64,000 nt of DNA from Stenotrophomonas sp. 57. Lineage in GTDB: Bacteria > Pseudomonadota > Gammaproteobacteria > Xanthomonadales > Xanthomonadaceae. Made by a program: the position numbers and the translations under genes. The stretch is from positions 432,001 to 496,000 of the forward strand of contig NZ_CP127407.1 of NCBI RefSeq assembly GCF_030291075.1, read 5' to 3'. Below are positions 59,884-64,000 of this stretch, in pieces. The notes under the pieces are model-generated. The model was not told the DNA's origin. It saw nothing but the letters and a program-made list of their open reading frames with translations, and did not search any database. The stretch's first letter is position 1. Every line of letters starts with the position of its first letter.

Positions 59884-60297
59884 ATGAAAGTAATGGTGAT
59901 CGTGAAGGCCAACGCCGACTCCGAAGCCGGCCGCATGCCCAGCGAACAGGAACTGTCCGAAATGGGCGCCTTCAACGAACAACTCGTGGCCGCCGGCATC
60001 ATGCTGGCCGGTGAAGGCCTGCACGCCACCCAGCGCGGTCGCCGCATTCATTTCGGCAGCGGCGCGCCCAGGGTCGAGGCCGGCCCGTTCGGTCCCGCCA
60101 GCGAGCAGATCGCCGGCTTCTGGCTGTGGGACGTGCGCTCGCTGGATGAGGCCGTCGAGTGGGCCAGCCGTGCGCCGTTCGGCAGTGGCGGCACGCTGGA
60201 ACTGCGCCCCCTGATCACCGCCGAAGACTTCGGTGAAGCCTTCACCCCCGACTTACAGCAGCAGGAACAGCGTCTGCGTGCACAGCTGGAAGGTTGA
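59884..60297 (+). CDS. YciI-like (DGPF family) protein
   Basis: 137 residues from ATG 59884. The open frame continues upstream through repeat DNA, but MKVMVIVKANADSEAG is the family start. Conserved parts: QELSEMGAFNEQLVAAGIMLAGEGL, then EAGPFGPASEQIAGFWLWDV, where AGPF stands for DGPF, and DEAVEWASRAPF. It begins a run of plus-strand genes (VOC, VOC, DUF1428, sigma factor) spaced 20-70 bp apart, probably one transcript. In this setting it is a likely member of the regulon of the ECF42 sigma factor. Biochemical role unknown. Confidence 0.88.
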   Translation: MKVMVIVKANADSEAGRMPSEQELSEMGAFNEQLVAAGIMLAGEGLHATQRGRRIHFGSGAPRVEAGPFGPASEQIAGFWLWDVRSLDEAVEWASRAPFGSGGTLELRPLITAEDFGEAFTPDLQQQEQRLRAQLEG

Positions 60298-60364
60298 TCC
60301 ATTCCATTTCCCCGCCGGGCATGGCCCGGCGCTGCCACCCTGAATCCCTCAACGGAGTAGTGCC

Positions 60365-60787
60365 ATGAAACTGATTCCCTTCCTCGGCTTCAGCGGCCAG
60401 GCCCACGATGCGATGGCGTTCTACGCCAAGGCACTCGGTGGCCAGGTCACGTCGGAAATGAAGTACCGCGACATGCCGCCCTCCGATGGCTCGCCGGGCT
60501 GCAACGAAATGCCGCCGGAAACCCTCGACCACGTCGCGCACAGCCAGCTGGAGATCGGCAACGCCATCATGATGGCCGCCGACGGCCCCGGCGGCGGCGA
60601 GGGTGGCTCGACCACCATCAATGTCGATGTCGACAGCATCAAGGAAGCCGAGCGCGTGTTCGCCGCGCTGGCCGAAGGCGGCCAGGTGCAGATGCCGATC
60701 GCCGAAACGTTCTGGGCGCACCGCTGGGGCATGTTGATCGACCGCTACGGCAAGCCGTGGATGGTTAACTGCATGAAGCAGCCCTGA
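60365..60787 (+). CDS. VOC superfamily protein, PhnB-like
   Basis: 140 residues from ATG 60365 (GGAGTAG upstream). Typical PhnB/3-demethylubiquinone methyltransferase-like VOC pattern: MKLIPFLGFSGQAHDAMAFYAKALGG, HSQLEIGNAIMMAADG, and ETFWAHRWGMLIDRYGKPWMVN. Two beta-alpha-beta-beta-beta halves make one bowl-shaped site. Members of this subgroup bind small organic ligands, often without a known reaction. Its place between the YciI gene and another VOC gene matches ECF42-associated gene sets. Confidence 0.87.
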   Translation: MKLIPFLGFSGQAHDAMAFYAKALGGQVTSEMKYRDMPPSDGSPGCNEMPPETLDHVAHSQLEIGNAIMMAADGPGGGEGGSTTINVDVDSIKEAERVFAALAEGGQVQMPIAETFWAHRWGMLIDRYGKPWMVNCMKQP

Positions 60788-60821
60788 TTCTTCTTTCCTC
60801 CATCCACAAGGAGCTTTACCG

Positions 60822-61232
60822 ATGAGTGCACCGCAGCCGCAGATGATCTTCGTCAACCTGCCCGTGCAGGACCTCAACGCCTCCAAGGCCTTCTTCGCCT
60901 CCCTGGGCTACAGCTTCAACCCCACCTTCACCAATGACGATGCGGCCTGCATGGTCATCAGCGAGAGCATCTTCGTGATGCTGCTGACCCAGCCGTTCTT
61001 CAAGCAGTTCACCAACAAGGCGATTGCCGATGCGCACCGCCACACCGAGGTGATCACCTGCCTGTCGGCCGACAGCCGCAAGGCGGTGGACGTGATGGTG
61101 GACAAGGCCTTGGCCGCAGGCGCCAGCGAACCGCAGCCGGCGCGCGATCTTGGCTTCATGTACCAGCGTGGCTTCCAGGACCTGGATGGCCATCTCTGGG
61201 AAATCGCACACATGGACGGCGAGCCGGGCTGA
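60822..61232 (+). CDS. VOC superfamily protein, glyoxalase/extradiol-like
   Basis: 136 residues from ATG 60822 (AAGGAG upstream). Segments: QMIFVNLPVQDLNASKAFFASLGYSFNPTF at the start, ESIFVMLLTQPFFKQF in the middle, and GFMYQRGFQDLDGHLWEIAHMD at the end, where a late His-Glu pair can bind a metal. The YQRGFQDLDGH form is typical of lactoylglutathione-lyase-like proteins of unknown substrate. It is the third gene of the likely ECF42-linked operon, 34 bp after the PhnB-like gene. Confidence 0.87.
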   Translation: MSAPQPQMIFVNLPVQDLNASKAFFASLGYSFNPTFTNDDAACMVISESIFVMLLTQPFFKQFTNKAIADAHRHTEVITCLSADSRKAVDVMVDKALAAGASEPQPARDLGFMYQRGFQDLDGHLWEIAHMDGEPG

Positions 61233-61256
61233 CGGCTGCCGCAAGGGAGAACCCTC

Positions 61257-61613
61257 ATGGCTTACGTGGATGCTTACGTGCTGCCGTGCCCGCAGGACAA
61301 GGTGGCGGCCTACCGCCGCCTTGCCCGCAAGGCCGGCGCGGTGTGGAAGGACCATGGCGCGCTGCAGTACATCGAGTGCGTGGCCGACGACGTGGAACCG
61401 GGCAAGAGCACGTCATTCCCGCGCGCGGTGAAGGCCAGGCCCGGTGAGACGGTGATCGTCGCCTTCGTGGTATTCCGCTCGCGTGCGGCACGCGACCGCG
61501 TCAACGCGAAGGTGATGGCTGACCCACGGTTGGCATCGCTGGGCCCGAAGGACATGCCGTTCGATACCAAGCGCATGTTCTGGGGCGGCTTCAAGCCGAT
61601 TGTGGACGCGTGA
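61257..61613 (+). CDS. DUF1428 family protein
   Basis: 118 residues from ATG 61257 with GGGAGAA about 5 nt upstream. Family hallmarks: YVDAYVLPCPQDKVAAYRRLARKAG at the N-terminus, WKDHGALQYIECVADDV, and KDMPFDTKRMFWGGFKPIV at the end. DUF1428 proteins adopt a dimeric alpha-beta barrel related to YciI and antibiotic-monooxygenase folds; the biochemical role is unknown. It lies 24 bp after the VOC gene and 45 bp before the sigma factor, again a known ECF42 neighbour. Confidence 0.9.
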   Translation: MAYVDAYVLPCPQDKVAAYRRLARKAGAVWKDHGALQYIECVADDVEPGKSTSFPRAVKARPGETVIVAFVVFRSRAARDRVNAKVMADPRLASLGPKDMPFDTKRMFWGGFKPIVDA

Positions 61614-61658
61614 GTTGCGGCGCTTGTGCGGACCGGGCGTGCGTGCTGTGATCGGCGC

Positions 61659-62921
61659 ATGCCCGATCCCGCACTGACGCAGCGTCTGGAAACCCTCTGG
61701 CGGATGGAGTCGCCGGTGTTGATCGCGCGCCTGGCGCGGCTGCTCGGGGGCGATGTCGGCCGTGCCGAGGAGCTGGCCCAGGACACCTGGCTGGCCGCGC
61801 TGGAGCGCTGGCCGGAGCAGGGCATCCCGGACAATCCCGGAGCCTGGCTGATGACCACTGCGCGCAACCGTGCCATCGATGTGCTGCGCCAGCACCAGCG
61901 CGTGGCGCAGCAGCATGCGCAATGGGGTGAGGAGCTGCATCCGGCACCCCTGCCAGCGCCGGATGACAGCCAGGCGCTGGAAGATGACCTGGGGGACGAC
62001 CTGCTGCGCCTGATGTTCGTGGCCTGCCACCCGGTGCTGCCAGCCGATGCGCGGGTGGCACTGACCCTGCGCCTGCTCGGTGGCCTGACCACGACCGAGA
62101 TCGCCCGCGCCTTCCTGCAGCCCGAGCCGACCATCGCCCAACGCATCGTGCGCGCCAAACGTACGCTGGCGCAGAAGCAGGTGCCGTATGAAGTGCCGCG
62201 CGCGGAGGCGATGCCCGAGCGGCTGGCTTCAGTGCTGGAGGCGATCTACCTGGTCTTCAATGAAGGCTATGCGGCCAGCGCCGGCGATGACTGGATGCGA
62301 CCGGCGTTGTGCGAGGAAGCGCTGCGGCTGGCGCGCATCCTGGCCCATCGGCTGCCGGTGCCGCCGGTTCTGGGGCTGCTGGCATTGATGGAGCTGCAGG
62401 CCTCGCGCGCTGCGGCACGGACCGACACGCAGGGTGCGCCGGTGCTGCTGGACCAGCAGAACCGAGCCCGCTGGGACTGGCTGCAGATCGAGCGTGGCCA
62501 GCAGGCGCTGGCGCGCGCGCTGGCGGCCGGTGGCGGCGACGATCCCTATGTGCTGCAGGCACGCATTGCCGCCTGCCATGCGGCTGCGCGCCGGGCTGAC
62601 GCCACCGACTGGGCTCGAATCGCTTCGCTCTATACCCAGTTGCTGCAGGTGATGCCTTCGCCGGTTGTCGCATTGAACCGGGTCGTGGCGGTGCTGCGCA
62701 GCGAGGGCGCCTTCGCTGCGTGGGCACAACTGCAGCCGTTGCTGGATGAGCCGCGCCTGCGCGAGTACGCGCCGTTGCAGGTGGTACGCGGCGAAGTACT
62801 ACAGTCCTTGGGGCGTGACCTCGACGCACGTCACGCTTTCGCGGAAGCCGCCAGACTCAGCCAGAACCAGGCAGAGCGGGGCCTGCTGCGGCAAAAGGCC
62901 GGCCTGCCAACCACGGAGTGA
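61659..62921 (+). CDS. ECF42-type RNA polymerase sigma factor
   Basis: 420 residues from ATG 61659, much longer than a standard ECF sigma (about 180). Sigma region 2 is at about residues 20-80 (VGRAEELAQDTWLAALERW, TTARNRAIDVLRQ) and region 4 at about 125-175 (RLLGGLTTTEIARAFLQPEPTIAQRIVRAKRTL). The C-terminal 240 residues are helical and TPR-like, with YLVFNEGYAAS, ALCEEALRLARILAHRLP and MPSPVVALNRVVAV, the DUF6596/SigJ-like extension of ECF42. ECF42 factors carry no anti-sigma gene; the extension is thought to set activity. The YciI, VOC and DUF1428 genes next to it are the expected regulon. Confidence 0.92.
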   Translation: MPDPALTQRLETLWRMESPVLIARLARLLGGDVGRAEELAQDTWLAALERWPEQGIPDNPGAWLMTTARNRAIDVLRQHQRVAQQHAQWGEELHPAPLPAPDDSQALEDDLGDDLLRLMFVACHPVLPADARVALTLRLLGGLTTTEIARAFLQPEPTIAQRIVRAKRTLAQKQVPYEVPRAEAMPERLASVLEAIYLVFNEGYAASAGDDWMRPALCEEALRLARILAHRLPVPPVLGLLALMELQASRAAARTDTQGAPVLLDQQNRARWDWLQIERGQQALARALAAGGGDDPYVLQARIAACHAAARRADATDWARIASLYTQLLQVMPSPVVALNRVVAVLRSEGAFAAWAQLQPLLDEPRLREYAPLQVVRGEVLQSLGRDLDARHAFAEAARLSQNQAERGLLRQKAGLPTTE

Positions 62922-63028
62922 CTGCGACGAACGCAGCACTTGTCGGCAGGCGCCTGAGCGGCTATGTTTCGCGCCCAGTGGGCGCATGAGCGTCCACGTT
63001 CCGTGCGTATTGACCGAGGAGCGGTTGG

Positions 63029-64000
63029 ATGTATTCAAGGACGAAGAGCGCATCGCGCGCTTTTGCGCGCCTGCTTGCCTATGCCCTGTGCCTGGCCGTA
63101 TGGCCGATGGCTGCGCAGGCCGCAGACAAATCGCAGCAGGCCTACTGGGCCGGCTTTGCCTATACCGCGGATGCCGCTGCCGTGCAGGCGACCACGCCGC
63201 ATGCGCACGCGGTGCTGGAAAAGCGCGGCCTGATCCCGCTGAACCAGACCTTGGCACAGGCGCTCAAGCGCCGGCCGCCGGCGAACCTGGAACTGATCGA
63301 CCAGCCGGTGGCGATGCTCGACGGCACCACCAGCGCGACTGTGCTGGCCGCCGCGCTGGACCGCGAGCTGGTCTCGGTCGAGCCGATCGGCCACCAGTAC
63401 AAGGTACTGGTGGAAGTGGCCCTGCAGGCGCTGTTCTTCGATTTCCGCGAGCGCCAGGTGATCGCGTCCTATCCGCTGACCCTGCAGCGCATCGACGTGC
63501 AGGATTACCGTCCGGACAACGACGATATCGACGCGATCGTCGCCGATCTGCTGTACGGCAACGCTGCCACCAGCTTGTCGCAGGTGCTCGCGACCAGCCT
63601 CGCCCAGGCCAGGCTGCCCGATGCCGCGGTGCGTCGCCTGCAGGTGGGCGGCGTGACGCTGTCCGATGCGGCGCGCAGCAAGCTGCCCGACCCGAAGTGG
63701 GAAGCACCGCTGCGCGCCACCCTGGCGCATGAGCTGTCCAAGACGCTGTCGTCCAATACCGGTGTGGGCCTGCTGCCGCCGGCCTCGGGCCAGGCGATCG
63801 GCGGTGCGATGGCCGCGCGCTTTGCCGACGGCAAGGTTTACCAGCTGAAGATCCCCGAGCCGGACTACGTCATCAGCGTACAGGTCGATGCGCTGAAGAA
63901 CGGCGTGATTGAAGAAACCGCGGCGATGAAGACGATGCTGTTCGGCGCGTTCTTCACCGCGAAGGTGACCGAGCCGTTCTCCGGCAAGGTCTATTTCGAA
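63029..64000 (+). CDS. Exported protein of unknown function (3' end outside window)
   Basis: 324 codons open to the window edge from ATG 63029, which has GAGGAG about 8 nt upstream. A signal peptide (FARLLAYALCLAVWPMAAQA) is followed by a long mature domain: QQAYWAGFAYTADAAAVQATTPHAHAVLEKRG, LELIDQPVAMLDGTTSATVLAAALDRE, FFDFRERQVIASYPLTLQ, and VTLSDAARSKLPDPKW. The partly regular alternation suggests a mixed alpha/beta fold. I recognise no family. Direction is the same as the sigma-factor operon, but there is a 107-bp gap. Confidence 0.7.
   Translation, partial: MYSRTKSASRAFARLLAYALCLAVWPMAAQAADKSQQAYWAGFAYTADAAAVQATTPHAHAVLEKRGLIPLNQTLAQALKRRPPANLELIDQPVAMLDGTTSATVLAAALDRELVSVEPIGHQYKVLVEVALQALFFDFRERQVIASYPLTLQRIDVQDYRPDNDDIDAIVADLLYGNAATSLSQVLATSLAQARLPDAAVRRLQVGGVTLSDAARSKLPDPKWEAPLRATLAHELSKTLSSNTGVGLLPPASGQAIGGAMAARFADGKVYQLKIPEPDYVISVQVDALKNGVIEETAAMKTMLFGAFFTAKVTEPFSGKVYFE

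Overview
This window reads as chromosomal DNA from a Stenotrophomonas of the S. maltophilia group. Three things point there. It has the very GC-rich codon use of Xanthomonadaceae. It carries many short palindromic repeats with a GTAG head (SMAG-type elements). It also holds a set of proteins ending in XVIPCD, the Xanthomonadales signal for effectors of the bacteria-killing type IV secretion system. No tRNA, rRNA, integrase or CRISPR array was seen. The identification is inference from features, not from a database match.

Layout. 1-8.8 kb: housekeeping and envelope genes: a partial queuosine-precursor transporter, an operon of four small exported proteins including DUF2145, an ELM1-like protein, a RutE-like nitroreductase, a YceI lipoprotein, two tandem-repeat arrays around a SMAG element, and a PadR regulator with its ferric-siderophore reductase. 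9.3-11.9 kb: aceE. 12.1-19.4 kb: a clearly AT-richer island with a four-gene ATP-dependent restriction-modification-like operon (C5 methyltransferase, MORC/GHKL ATPase, Z1 SF2 ATPase, PD-(D/E)XK DUF4420 protein), followed on the other strand by an HNH nuclease. 19.5-21.8 kb: small uncharacterised genes and a large nested palindrome.

21.9-34.8 kb is a type IV effector depot. One 1259-residue XVIPCD effector on the minus strand lies downstream of two small genes. Divergent from it are four paralogous XVIPCD effectors with a shared N-terminal His...Cys domain, interleaved with three lipoproteins that are probable immunity proteins. There is also an orphan XVIPCD-only protein and a decayed XVIPCD fragment. 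A YVTN beta-propeller gene sits inside the cluster. The secretion machine itself is not in the window.

34.9-58.7 kb: mixed chromosomal genes: alpha/beta hydrolase, polysaccharide deacetylase, methyltransferase, the metal modules DmeR-DmeF and MerC/COG0523 (the latter pair sharing a Zur-like box), an ABC-F ATPase, a LysR regulator divergent from a serine hydrolase-MFS operon, a CSS-EAL phosphodiesterase, CycA, a lytic transglycosylase, a TPR protein and an NHL-M23 protein. 58.7-62.9 kb: an ECF42-type sigma factor with its usual DGPF/YciI, VOC and DUF1428 partners. The window ends inside a secreted protein gene.

Two repeat observations stand out. SMAG-type repeats supply the stop codon of at least six flanking genes. 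A modular intergenic repeat, present in three copies near 50.4 and 59.2-59.8 kb, keeps its stem paired although the stem sequence differs between copies.
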